Source of the DNA: Imperialibacter sp. EC-SDR9
GTDB taxonomy: Bacteria > Bacteroidota > Bacteroidia > Cytophagales > Cyclobacteriaceae
NCBI RefSeq assembly: GCF_902498805.1
Contig: NZ_LR701598.1
Coordinates: 1-64,000 of the forward strand
Direction of reading: 5' to 3'
DNA: 64,000 bases
Position numbers and translations under genes: made by a program. Below are positions 25,936 through 34,639 of the stretch, one piece after another; the stretch's first letter is position 1; every line of letters starts with the position of its first letter. The notes below the pieces were generated by a model. That model was not told where the DNA came from. It worked only from the letters and a program-made list of their open reading frames with translations, and made no database searches.

Positions 25936-28404
25936 CTACTCATTGCGAAGACTTTCTACCGGATTCAGCCTAACTGCCTTCAACACCTGAAACAGGATAG
26001 TTAAAAAGGTCAGCACCAGCAGGCTCGTTACCGGGATGGCAACAAACCACCAGCCGATCTCAATTCTGTAGGCATATCCCTCCAGCCAGTTGCTCACCAG
26101 CCACCAGCCCGCAGGAATGGCTACCAGGTTTCCCATAAGAACCAGCAATAGAAACTCCTTTGATACCAGTACCATGATGTCGCCGTACCTGGCACCCAAC
26201 ACTTTGCGAATGCCAATCTCCTTGGTCTTTTGATAAAGCGTGTAGGAAGCCAGACCAAACAAGCCCATGCAACCTATGAAGATCGCAAAGGCAGAGAAAA
26301 GAGTAAACAGGGCACCGAATTGCTGGTCGGCTTTATATTGTTGGTTGAACTGCTCGTCTAAAAAAGAATAGTCGAAGGTGCTCTCGGGAAATGCCTCTTT
26401 CCAGGACGATTCCAGGCTGGACAGCACTGGTGCCAGCGCAGTTGTTTTTTCTTCAGCGGTTCCCTTAAGGTTCAGCTTTACCAGGTAGTAGTTGCTCCAG
26501 TTGGAGAGGACATAGATCACCGGCTCAATGGAAGATTGCAAAGCCTGGTGGTGGTAATCGTCGGTCACACCAATAATCCTAAGGTCGGCACCGCCAAAAA
26601 CCGGACACACCAGGTGCTGATACAGTGCCTCCTCTGGCGACTGATATCCCAACATTTCGGCTGCCCGTTTATTGATCACAATTTCTCCGGTAACCCAGGG
26701 CTGCTCGTGTCCCTGGAAGAACTCCCCTGCCATCAAGCTAATTGACAAAGCTTTCAGATAATCTTTGTCGCAAGCAATCAAACTGAACGATGCCCCCTCG
26801 CCTTCGGCCTCGCCCTTTCTCCTCACTTTTGTTGATGTCCAGCCAATTTTATGCCCCGGCATGGTGCTGGCTGTTGTCATCGCCGCAAACTGCGGGTTTC
26901 TAAGCAGCTCCGTTTTAAAATAGTTGACCTTCTTGTTGAACTCCACACTGCTCAAGGCAGAGGGAGGCGACTTTAACACCACCACATCGTTGATATTGAT
27001 CCCCAAATCCTGGCTGCGCATATAGCTGATCTGCCTGTATACTGTGATAGTGCCCGCTATGAGCAAAGCGGATACAGCAAATTGAAAAATCACCAGCGAC
27101 CTGCGCAGAAAAACACCTTTGCTATCGCTTTTAAACCTGCCGCCGAGCACTCTTGAAGGCCTGTAGCCTGACAATATAAAGGCAGGATAAAACCCGGCAA
27201 AAAATGAGGCGGTTAGCCAAAACAACACGACGCAGACCCAAAACAGCGGCTCCGCAATCAGGGTGGAGTGGATTTCTATGCCCGTCCAGTTGCCAATCCT
27301 CCCGAGCAGGCTTTGGGCCAGCGTAAGTGCCAGCACAATACTGATGGCATTGATCAACATTGACTCAAATAGGAATTGACTGATTAGCTGTCTCTTTAAT
27401 GAACCAAACACCTTTCTGATACCCACTTCCCTGGCCCGCTCCACCGACTGCGCAGTGGCAAGGTTTACATAGTTGACCCAGGAAATAATCAGCACCAGCG
27501 CACCAACGATGCTTATAAACACCACATAGGTAAAGTTGCCTGTTTTCGCCGATTCGAATTCGAAAGAAGAGTGAAGATATACGTCAGCCATTGGCTGAAG
27601 CGAATACTCGTAATTAACACCCTGATTCTTCTGGCTCTCCGGCCGGTGCTCCTGGTAAATGGAGTTGTATGCACTTATGACACGCTCTATAGACTGCGGG
27701 CTGTTAAGTACCACATAGCTACCCAGGTAGCTATTCTCCCAGTCGTTGATCCTCACATTGATCTTGTCATAAAACGTAAGCGGGATAAGTACCTGCGGAG
27801 AGAGGTGACTATTGAAAGGCGGGTCTTTCATCACTCCCGACACCAGGAAGGGGTATTTTCCCCAATTGTTTCCCATTTCAATCTCCCGGCCCATAGGATC
27901 CTGGTTTCCAAAAAGCTTTCTCGCCACGCTCTCGGTGATGACCATGTTTTCCGGTTTTGTAAGAGCAGAGCCCTCGTCGCCACTCACCAGCTCGAAGCTC
28001 AGCACTTCGAAAAAAGTTGAGTCTACAATATAGAAGTTACCCTGAAATACCTGACGGGGAGTGGCTTCAGACTTGTTGGTCAAAGAGACATTGGTATAAT
28101 CAATTCGGTCAAATCTGACGTAAGTCTCAATCTCAGGTACTTGAGCTGCCACAGCCACCGAAAGCGGGGCATGGCTGCCGGGGTTCGCTACCGCCTCTTT
28201 GCCACCCTGGATCCTGGTACCGATAACACGGTATGTTCTGTCGAGCTTTGCATGAAAGCTATCGTAGCTGGTTTCCTGCACCACATATTGCAAAATGACC
28301 AGTACCACCGTCAGGCTCACACCCATACCAGCGATATTGATGAAAGCAAAACCCTTTTTTCTCTTTAGATGCCGGAAGGCAAGAATGATGTAGTTGCGAA
28401 ACAT
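25936..28404 (-). CDS. ABC transporter permease, MacB/FtsX type (array member 2)
   Basis: About 822 aa from the start I prefer at 28404 (MFRNYIILAFRHLKRKK), because every other array member begins with this NY..A.R.L pattern. An ATG nine codons further up (28431) is in frame but adds nothing conserved. TM1 is at ~20-42. The FtsX signatures are REVGIRKVFGSLKRQL and KTKEIGIRKVLGARYGDI, where the usual arginine before TKEIG is replaced by lysine. The tail is RLNPVESLRNE. It is cotranscribed with members 1 and 3. Confidence 0.88.
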   Translation of the reverse strand: MFRNYIILAFRHLKRKKGFAFINIAGMGVSLTVVLVILQYVVQETSYDSFHAKLDRTYRVIGTRIQGGKEAVANPGSHAPLSVAVAAQVPEIETYVRFDRIDYTNVSLTNKSEATPRQVFQGNFYIVDSTFFEVLSFELVSGDEGSALTKPENMVITESVARKLFGNQDPMGREIEMGNNWGKYPFLVSGVMKDPPFNSHLSPQVLIPLTFYDKINVRINDWENSYLGSYVVLNSPQSIERVISAYNSIYQEHRPESQKNQGVNYEYSLQPMADVYLHSSFEFESAKTGNFTYVVFISIVGALVLIISWVNYVNLATAQSVERAREVGIRKVFGSLKRQLISQFLFESMLINAISIVLALTLAQSLLGRIGNWTGIEIHSTLIAEPLFWVCVVLFWLTASFFAGFYPAFILSGYRPSRVLGGRFKSDSKGVFLRRSLVIFQFAVSALLIAGTITVYRQISYMRSQDLGININDVVVLKSPPSALSSVEFNKKVNYFKTELLRNPQFAAMTTASTMPGHKIGWTSTKVRRKGEAEGEGASFSLIACDKDYLKALSISLMAGEFFQGHEQPWVTGEIVINKRAAEMLGYQSPEEALYQHLVCPVFGGADLRIIGVTDDYHHQALQSSIEPVIYVLSNWSNYYLVKLNLKGTAEEKTTALAPVLSSLESSWKEAFPESTFDYSFLDEQFNQQYKADQQFGALFTLFSAFAIFIGCMGLFGLASYTLYQKTKEIGIRKVLGARYGDIMVLVSKEFLLLVLMGNLVAIPAGWWLVSNWLEGYAYRIEIGWWFVAIPVTSLLVLTFLTILFQVLKAVRLNPVESLRNE

Positions 28405-28460
28405 ATCAAATGAGTTTATTGGTCTGGTCACTTTTTGGCACTACCCGTCCTATTCTTTTC

Positions 28461-31163
28461 CTACTCATACCTCAAATTTTCCGTCGGATTGCCCTTTGCG
28501 GCCTGAAGTGTTTTATAACCAACCGTAATGAAAGCAATCATCATTACGGCTATCAACGGCAACACGTAAAACCACCAACCCAGCTCTATCCGATTGGCAA
28601 AACCCGACAACCATTCACTATTGAAATACCATACCGCCGGCAAAGCCAACACACTGGCTATCAGCACCAGCTTCAGATAACCCTGGGAAAGAAGGTAGAA
28701 AATATTGGAGACAGAAGCGCCTATCACCTTTCTGATAGCGATTTCTTTACTTTTTAAGGTGTTTTGATAAGAAACCAGGCCAAACAGCCCAAGACAGGCA
28801 ACGAACAGAGCCAAAAAAGTAAACGTGGTAAAGACTGTCTCGAACCGTTCCTCCGCAGCGTACTGTTTGTTAAAGGAATCCTCAAGAAAGAAGTATTCCA
28901 TCGGGTTGCCAGGAAATGACGTTTCCCACGCTTCGGTCAGCTTTGGAAGCAATGTCTGCAAATTGTCGCTCTGTAACCTGAGAGAAGCAAGACCCCTTGC
29001 CCAGGGATAATTGTACAGGGCAATATTCGGGTATTCACTTTTCAGCGACTCATGTGAATAGTTTTTGAATACGCCTATAACTTTCATTCGGTCCTCTCCG
29101 CTACTGATAAAGGAGTTGACCGCTTCCTCTGGCGTAGTGAAACCCAGCGCCTTTGCCGACGCCTCGCTTAACAGCAGTTCGGAATAGTCGATGCCTTCAG
29201 CAGGCTTTTCGTTAAAATTGCTTCCAGCGAGAATTTCAATTTTGTAGGTTTCCACATAGGCCTTGTCTGCCACTATCACATGGTGCCTGGACCGCTGGTC
29301 TTCCGGTGCTCCCTCTTTTCTCCATCCTCCAGACGTCCACTGGTATTCTTCCCCGGGCACCGCCGAAGAGTTGGAATAGCTTTTCACCTCAGGAATAGCG
29401 GCCATTTGAGTCCTGAATTTCTCTACGTTATTTCTGAAATCGTTACCTCTCAGCAACGGGGCTTTTAACACCAGCACATCACCTATATCAACCCCCAGCG
29501 GCTGGCTGCGGAGGTACTGTAACTGTAAAAAGACCACGAGAATAGAGGCCACTAGTCCGGCGGAAACCATAAACTGAAAAACGACCAGTCCCTTTTTTAG
29601 AAAATTTCCTTTCGCAGAATTGCCAAACTTGCCCTTGAGCACCACCACCGGCTGGTAGGAAGATAGCACCATAGCCGGATATATGCCCGACAGCAATGTG
29701 CCTACCAAAAGCATTCCACCGACGAGTAACCAGAATAATGGTACCGACCAAACGCTAAGCGAGTCCGGAATTCCGGCCACCCCAGCCATGTAAGGCAGTG
29801 AAACCTGAAAAAGAGTGATTCCTATTACCAGTGCTATCAGGTTGACCAGAAAAGCTTCAAAGAGAAACTGGCGTACCAGCCAACCTCTGGAAGCTCCTGT
29901 CACCTTGCGAACGCCCACTTCTTTGGCCCTCGATACTGCCCTGGCCGTGGAAAGGTTAAGAAAGTTGATACAGGCGATCACAAAAATGAACAAGGCCAGC
30001 AAAGAAAGAAACCGCACCGTTTCCATACTTCCATTGGTTTCCAGCTCAGCAAAGAGGTTTGACTTCAGGTGGATGTCCGCTATGGGTTGCAGAAACAATA
30101 TTTCTTTTACATTTCTTTGCCTAAGCTCCTCCCCCTGGTGTTTTTCTACAAAACCGGGCAGCTGTGCGGTTAATGCCACGGCATCGGCTGATTCTTTCAG
30201 CTCAACATAGGTATAAAAGTTGGTCCAGCCCCAGGGTGCATCTTTGTAAGTGGCAATGATGTTCGCCATTGGCATGAGAAAGTCGAAATGAAAATGAGAG
30301 TTGTCGGGCATGTCGTCTATCACCCCTGTCACAGTATAGCTTTGCCTGTTACCAATTCTCAGCACTTTGCCTATAGGGTTGTCGCCCTGGAAATACTTCT
30401 TTGCAATTGTTTTCGTAATCACGAGGGTATTGGGGCCTTCCAGCTGATGCTCGGGGTCACCAATAACAACAGGAAATGAGAAAACCTTCAGAAACGAAGG
30501 GTCGACAAAAGCTAAATGTTCTTCCCGAAAGGAAATTTCTTGTCCGCCTCCCAGCGCTGCCTGCTCTGGTGCAGCAATATGGATGATGGAAGCATCCCCA
30601 TCTTCGTTTGTCTCTTCTATGCCCGGATCGACGATGGTGGTGTCACCAATGGCAAACTGGTAGGTGTAATCGCCAGGCAAAAGCATGACCGTCGCCTCCC
30701 ATTTGTTGTCTTTCTTCTTTAGCTGAACTCCATCGCACCAGCCACAGAAGTTTCCGGTTACGGCAACCGATTGTATGGTGTCATTGGTCGGTAAACTAAA
30801 TGTGTGCGCAATCTGCCTTTTTTCAAAATCGGTGAAGTAGGTAACGAGCGCAGAGCCATACTCCGGATGAATTCTGGCAAAGTTGGCAACGTCAGGAAAA
30901 TCAGCCTTCAAAGCTGGCCCCATTTCCCGCCCTGAAACAACAGCCTTCTCAGATAATATGTCGCCATTGTAGGTCTCAGTCGTCACACGATAGATCAGGT
31001 CTTTCTTTGCATGAAACTTGTCGTAGCTGGTTTCATGCCTCACATAATACAGAATAGCCAGGGTAGCGGCCATTCCAAGAGCGAGGCCAAGTATGTTGAT
31101 GGCAGAAAAACCTTTGTTCTTCAGGAGGTTCCTCAGTGCGATGGTAAAGTAGTTCTTAAACAT
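28461..31163 (-). CDS. ABC transporter permease with an inserted E-set/CBM48-like domain (array member 1)
   Basis: A 900-aa permease, about 90 residues longer than its paralogs and first in the operon. The extra segment (residues ~111-207) lies within the first periplasmic domain, between SALVTYF and EISFREEHLAFV. It resembles the AMPK/CBM48 glycogen-binding E-set fold: VAVTGNFCGWCDGVQLKKKD, then NKWEATVMLLPGDYTYQFAI and a DTTIVDPG end. Elsewhere it is standard: TM1 ~20-42, REVGVKVTGASRGW-type loop (KEVGVRKVTGAS), SKEIAIRKVIGAS in the last FtsX unit, and tail NPTENLRYE. The insert may sense or bind a glycan or another extracellular ligand (inference). Confidence 0.9.
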   Translation of the reverse strand: MFKNYFTIALRNLLKNKGFSAINILGLALGMAATLAILYYVRHETSYDKFHAKKDLIYRVTTETYNGDILSEKAVVSGREMGPALKADFPDVANFARIHPEYGSALVTYFTDFEKRQIAHTFSLPTNDTIQSVAVTGNFCGWCDGVQLKKKDNKWEATVMLLPGDYTYQFAIGDTTIVDPGIEETNEDGDASIIHIAAPEQAALGGGQEISFREEHLAFVDPSFLKVFSFPVVIGDPEHQLEGPNTLVITKTIAKKYFQGDNPIGKVLRIGNRQSYTVTGVIDDMPDNSHFHFDFLMPMANIIATYKDAPWGWTNFYTYVELKESADAVALTAQLPGFVEKHQGEELRQRNVKEILFLQPIADIHLKSNLFAELETNGSMETVRFLSLLALFIFVIACINFLNLSTARAVSRAKEVGVRKVTGASRGWLVRQFLFEAFLVNLIALVIGITLFQVSLPYMAGVAGIPDSLSVWSVPLFWLLVGGMLLVGTLLSGIYPAMVLSSYQPVVVLKGKFGNSAKGNFLKKGLVVFQFMVSAGLVASILVVFLQLQYLRSQPLGVDIGDVLVLKAPLLRGNDFRNNVEKFRTQMAAIPEVKSYSNSSAVPGEEYQWTSGGWRKEGAPEDQRSRHHVIVADKAYVETYKIEILAGSNFNEKPAEGIDYSELLLSEASAKALGFTTPEEAVNSFISSGEDRMKVIGVFKNYSHESLKSEYPNIALYNYPWARGLASLRLQSDNLQTLLPKLTEAWETSFPGNPMEYFFLEDSFNKQYAAEERFETVFTTFTFLALFVACLGLFGLVSYQNTLKSKEIAIRKVIGASVSNIFYLLSQGYLKLVLIASVLALPAVWYFNSEWLSGFANRIELGWWFYVLPLIAVMMIAFITVGYKTLQAAKGNPTENLRYE

Positions 31164-31202
31164 GTTTCAAAGTTAAAGTGCCCGTGTTGTCCTCTTTAGT
31201 TT

Positions 31203-31320
31203 CCAAACCGAATGCCACATTTCATTATTCATTGATTATCAGATAATTAAAAATAAATCGATATACATTGGAGCCAGTGATTGTTTCACATTGGAACAAT
31301 TTTTCGTTTCATTGTGGAAC
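31203..31320 (-). promoter_or_regulatory. Candidate sigma-54 promoter and tandem activator sites for the first permease operon
   Basis: On the minus strand TGGCATTCGGTTTGG (31203-31217) resembles TGGCAC-N5-TTGC with the last base changed. Its GG lies 52 bp before the start of array member 1. Upstream are two inverted repeats whose starts are 23 bp apart: GTTTC-ACATT-GGAAC (31283-31297, extended to TTGTTTC/GGAACAA) and GTTTC-ATTGT-GGAAC (31306-31320). They sit between the permease operon and the divergent response-regulator gene, a natural place for binding sites of that regulator. Confidence 0.62.
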
Positions 31321-31341
31321 AGTTTATATATTTCACCGAAC

Positions 31342-31375
31342 AACCCTCCAAGGGGTTCAAACCCCTTGGAGGGTT
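31342..31375. repeat. 34-bp perfect palindrome in the response-regulator leader
   Basis: Two 16-bp arms, AACCCTCCAAGGGGTT and its exact complement, are separated by CA. It ends 23 bp before the regulator's ATG at 31399. As RNA it would be a very stable hairpin with no T-run after it. It may insulate the divergent promoters or limit translation of the regulator. It could also be a dispersed repeat. Confidence 0.8.
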
Positions 31376-31398
31376 GCCAACAAATCAAATAGCTGATA

Positions 31399-32769
31399 AT
31401 GCCCAAGCTCAACGCCAATATACTCATCATTGAAGACGATGAGGATGTGCTCTATACTGCTAAGCTGGTACTTAAGCAGCGATTTGGTGAGGTGCATACC
31501 GAGACCGACCCAAAGCGACTTCCAAGGCTATTGGAGAAAACTGCCTTCGACGTGATTCTGCTCGATATGAACTTCTCCCATGGGCAAACAAGTGGGAATG
31601 AAGGGCTGTTCTGGCTGAGGGAAATATTAAAGCTGGCTCCTGATGCTCATGTCATCATGAATACAGCCTACGGCGACATTCAACTAGCTGTAGAGGCAAT
31701 GAAAATAGGTGCGATCGATTTCCTCGTAAAGCCATGGGAAAAAGAAAAGCTGATGGCTACCGTCGAAAACGTCTTCCAGCTTTCCCGCTCCAAAAAGGAG
31801 GTGCAGAAGCTAAAATCGAGGGAAAAGGTAATGGTTGGCGACATCGACAAGGCGTTTCCTGACATGATCAGTCGTTCCGATGTGATGGCTCCTGTGTTTG
31901 AAGCGATAGAAAAAGTAGCAAAAACAGACGCCAACGTGCTTATCCTTGGTGAAAACGGAACAGGCAAAGAGCTGGTAGCCAGGGAGATCTTCCGGCAGTC
32001 ACTCCGGGCAAAGGAGCCTTTCATTAAAGTAGACCTGGGCTCGTTGGCAGAAAGCCTCTTCGAATCGGAACTGTTTGGCCACAAAAAGGGAGCCTTTACT
32101 GATGCCAAAGAAGACAGACAGGGACGGCTGGAAATAGCATCGGGTGGCACGCTGTTTTTAGATGAAATTGGCAACCTTACCACCACCCAGCAGTCGAAGT
32201 TACTCACGGTGCTGCAGGCCCGGCAGGTGACGCCTATCGGCTCCAATCGCCCGGTCGATATTGACATAAGGCTAATTTCTGCCACCAATATCCAACTCGA
32301 TCAGGTGATAGAAAGCGGAGAATTCCGGCAAGATTTATTGTATCGGATCAACACCGTTGAAATCACACTTCCTCCGCTTCGGTCGAGAACCGGGGACGTG
32401 GCGTTACTGGCGGAGCACTATCTCAACTTGTACGCCAGCAAATACAACAAGCGACAACTGTCGCTGAACAAGTTGGCCTTAAAAAAACTAGACCAGTACC
32501 CCTGGCCTGGCAACATCCGTGAGCTGCAACATACAATGGAAAGGGCAGTGATTATGGCCGATGCGACTGAGCTGACCGCCGATGATTTCCCACTCGACAA
32601 AAAGCCCCAACCCAGCATGGTGAACGAAGTGCTCCAAAAAGATGAAATGGAAAAGCAGCTCATTCAAAAGGCCATCAAAAAATGGGAAGGTAACCTGACA
32701 AAAGCGGCTGACGAAATGGGCATGGGCCGCACCACGCTGTACCGTAAAATGAAGAAGTATGGTTTTTGA
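31399..32769 (+). CDS. NtrC-family sigma-54-dependent response regulator
   Basis: A 456-aa regulator with three domains. The receiver (~7-125) has phosphoacceptor D56 in ILLDMNF and acidic IEDDED at the N-terminal end. The AAA+ domain has Walker A GENGTGKE (184-191), Walker B LFLDEIG and the sigma-54 contact loop at 231-236 reading GAFTDA instead of GAFTGA. A Fis-type helix-turn-helix is at the C-terminus (LTKAADEMGMGRTTLYRKMK). Its start overlaps nothing; its 3' end overlaps the histidine kinase by 11 bp. It is divergent from the permease array, which it probably activates through the GTTTC-N5-GRAAC sites. Confidence 0.93.
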   Translation: MPKLNANILIIEDDEDVLYTAKLVLKQRFGEVHTETDPKRLPRLLEKTAFDVILLDMNFSHGQTSGNEGLFWLREILKLAPDAHVIMNTAYGDIQLAVEAMKIGAIDFLVKPWEKEKLMATVENVFQLSRSKKEVQKLKSREKVMVGDIDKAFPDMISRSDVMAPVFEAIEKVAKTDANVLILGENGTGKELVAREIFRQSLRAKEPFIKVDLGSLAESLFESELFGHKKGAFTDAKEDRQGRLEIASGGTLFLDEIGNLTTTQQSKLLTVLQARQVTPIGSNRPVDIDIRLISATNIQLDQVIESGEFRQDLLYRINTVEITLPPLRSRTGDVALLAEHYLNLYASKYNKRQLSLNKLALKKLDQYPWPGNIRELQHTMERAVIMADATELTADDFPLDKKPQPSMVNEVLQKDEMEKQLIQKAIKKWEGNLTKAADEMGMGRTTLYRKMKKYGF

Positions 32770-34108
32770 CAGGTTTCGCTGGCAGGTGATCGTCCGTATT
32801 TCGCTTATCCTGGTGCTCGGCTACGCAGGCATGTACATCATTATGAGCACCGACTTCTGGCTGGCTGGCTGCTGGCTGATCCTGTTTACTGCTATTGCCA
32901 CGGTATCCCTGTTTCGCTATGTGGAAATCTACCGAAGGGAGCTCTACAATTTCCTTTCTGCGATCAAACAGGGGGATTTTACCAATTCCTTTTCCGGCCA
33001 CACCGCCCGCTTCAGGGTCGACGACCTGAAGTTTGCCTATTCCGAGATCATCAGGGTCTTCCATCAGCTTAGCTCCGAGCGTGAGTCTCAATACCTGTTT
33101 CTTCAAACCATTGTGGAGCATGTGAGGGTTGCCCTTGTTGTAGCCGACCCAAAAGGGGAAGTGCTGATCTATAACCGTTCGTTTACTGAGCTCACGGGCA
33201 AGAAGTTCATTAAGAACATGGGCTCTCTTCGTAACGTAGATGAAGCCTTTTATAACACCATTGCCGCTTTGGAGCCGGGCCAACGCATTCTCACCAAGCT
33301 GCTCCACAAAGAGCTTTATAACCTATCGGTTCAATGCTCTTCCATTACGGTGAAGAACACCCAATACCGCATTATCTCTTTTCAGGACATTAGGAATGAG
33401 CTGGAAGAAAGGGAACTCGACTCATGGCAAAAGTTGATCAGGGTGCTCACGCACGAAATTATGAACTCGGCCATCCCAATTTCCACGCTCACATCTGTGA
33501 TAAGAGAGATGCTCGAAGACGAGGCTGGTCAGCCCCTACCCCTTTCAGAGCTGGACGACGAGTCGGCGAAGGACGTTGTCGACAGCCTGAAAACGATAGA
33601 AAACCGCAGCAAGGGCCTCGTCAGGTTTGTGGAAGCCTACCGCAGTTTGACGAATATTCAGCCTCCCAGGTTTGAAAAAGTAAAAGTATCATCGCTGTTT
33701 AGCGAGGTTGAAAAACTCTTTTTGAAGGACTTTGATAAAAAGAAGATCAAGCTGGAGACGGAGACCTTGCCAGCCGGGCTGGAAATCACCATCGACAAAG
33801 ACCTGTTTGAGCAGGTACTGATCAACCTCGTAAAAAACGCTGGTGAAGCAGTGGAAGCGACCGCTTCTCCCCTTATCAAAATGAGCGCAACGCAAGATAA
33901 CGGAAATGTTATCATCTCAATCTCAGACAATGGCCCTGGCATTCCAGCCGACATCCTGGATAACATTTTCGTGCCTTTCTACACAACAAAAAAACAGGGG
34001 TCAGGCATCGGGCTCAGCCTCAGTCGGCAGATCATCAGGCTGCACAAAGGAACATTAACTGTGAATACGGAATTGGGGAAAGGTACTAGTTTTGTGGTGA
34101 GGGTGTAG
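32759..34108 (+). CDS. Membrane histidine kinase (NtrB/NtrY type), partner of the sigma-54 regulator
   Basis: A 449-aa kinase: two TM helices (~11-29 and ~33-52) with almost no periplasmic loop, a HAMP-like linker, a PAS domain (~112-215, VALVVADPKGEVLIYNRSF), a dimerisation domain with H232 in VLTHEIMNSAIPI, and a HATPase domain with the N box INLVKNAGEA, G1 DNGPGIP and G2 GSGIGLSLS. With no external sensor region it probably senses a membrane or cytoplasmic signal. It is translationally coupled to the regulator (11-bp overlap). Its stop codon lies 2 bp from that of the convergent YoeB-type toxin gene. Confidence 0.92.
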   Translation: MVFDRFRWQVIVRISLILVLGYAGMYIIMSTDFWLAGCWLILFTAIATVSLFRYVEIYRRELYNFLSAIKQGDFTNSFSGHTARFRVDDLKFAYSEIIRVFHQLSSERESQYLFLQTIVEHVRVALVVADPKGEVLIYNRSFTELTGKKFIKNMGSLRNVDEAFYNTIAALEPGQRILTKLLHKELYNLSVQCSSITVKNTQYRIISFQDIRNELEERELDSWQKLIRVLTHEIMNSAIPISTLTSVIREMLEDEAGQPLPLSELDDESAKDVVDSLKTIENRSKGLVRFVEAYRSLTNIQPPRFEKVKVSSLFSEVEKLFLKDFDKKKIKLETETLPAGLEITIDKDLFEQVLINLVKNAGEAVEATASPLIKMSATQDNGNVIISISDNGPGIPADILDNIFVPFYTTKKQGSGIGLSLSRQIIRLHKGTLTVNTELGKGTSFVVRV

Positions 34109-34110
34109 AC

Positions 34111-34371
34111 TTATTTGTAGTGCCCTCTTAGAGAATAAACGTAAACCAAATTGTTCTCAACTCCATAAATGAGTCTATGTTCTGCATTGATTCTTCTCGA
34201 CCATTTTCCAGAAAGGTTGTGCCTCAGAGGTTCAGGTTTACCTATTCCTTGAAATGGATCAACCTGAATAGCTTTAACCAAAACCGATATTCGCTGCTGG
34301 ATTTTCTTGTTTCCATATTTCTTCCAAAAAGCGAGATCATGAATGGCCTCCGGAAGGTAAATTACTTCCAT
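34111..34371 (-). CDS. yoeB: YoeB-type mRNA interferase toxin
   Basis: An 86-aa RelE-superfamily toxin of the Txe/YoeB branch: FWKKYGNKKIQQRISVLVKA, DPFQGIGKPEPLRHNLSGKW, SRRINAEHRLIY and the C-terminal VYSLRGHY. The catalytic Arg and terminal His-Tyr are present. It cleaves mRNA on the ribosome when free of its antitoxin. It overlaps the upstream antitoxin gene by 10 bp. Its TAA is only 2 bp from the stop of the convergent histidine kinase gene. Confidence 0.88.
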   Translation of the reverse strand: MEVIYLPEAIHDLAFWKKYGNKKIQQRISVLVKAIQVDPFQGIGKPEPLRHNLSGKWSRRINAEHRLIYGVENNLVYVYSLRGHYK

Positions 34372-34562
34372 AAATCATCTGTGTCGATTTTGACTCCCTT
34401 TCCTTCTTTCAAGTCTTTATCTCCTTTCATGATTTTGGAAACGAATTCAGGGTTATACTGCCCAGCATCCTTTTCTTCAAAAGAAATCTTTAAAGCCTTC
34501 ATAAAGGCTTTTAAGGCAACTAATTTCTCCTTGTTATCTGGATATGCTATTACTTGACTCAT
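34362..34562 (-). CDS. Antitoxin of the YoeB-type module
   Basis: A 66-aa protein encoded upstream of and overlapping the toxin. It starts MSQVIAYPDNKEKLVALKAF and contains the region KISFEEKDAGQYNPEFVSKI. Such short antitoxins (DUF2683-like, not classical YefM) often pair with YoeB toxins in Bacteroidota. The acidic C-terminal half probably wraps the toxin. The assignment rests on gene order, size and overlap. Confidence 0.75.
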   Translation of the reverse strand: MSQVIAYPDNKEKLVALKAFMKALKISFEEKDAGQYNPEFVSKIMKGDKDLKEGKGVKIDTDDLWK

Positions 34563-34639
34563 GTAACAAAGATAAGGAATTCAGAAATCATTATTCCAAG
34601 CCGAATCATTCAAATAAAGGAAGCTTACTGCAAACCCAG

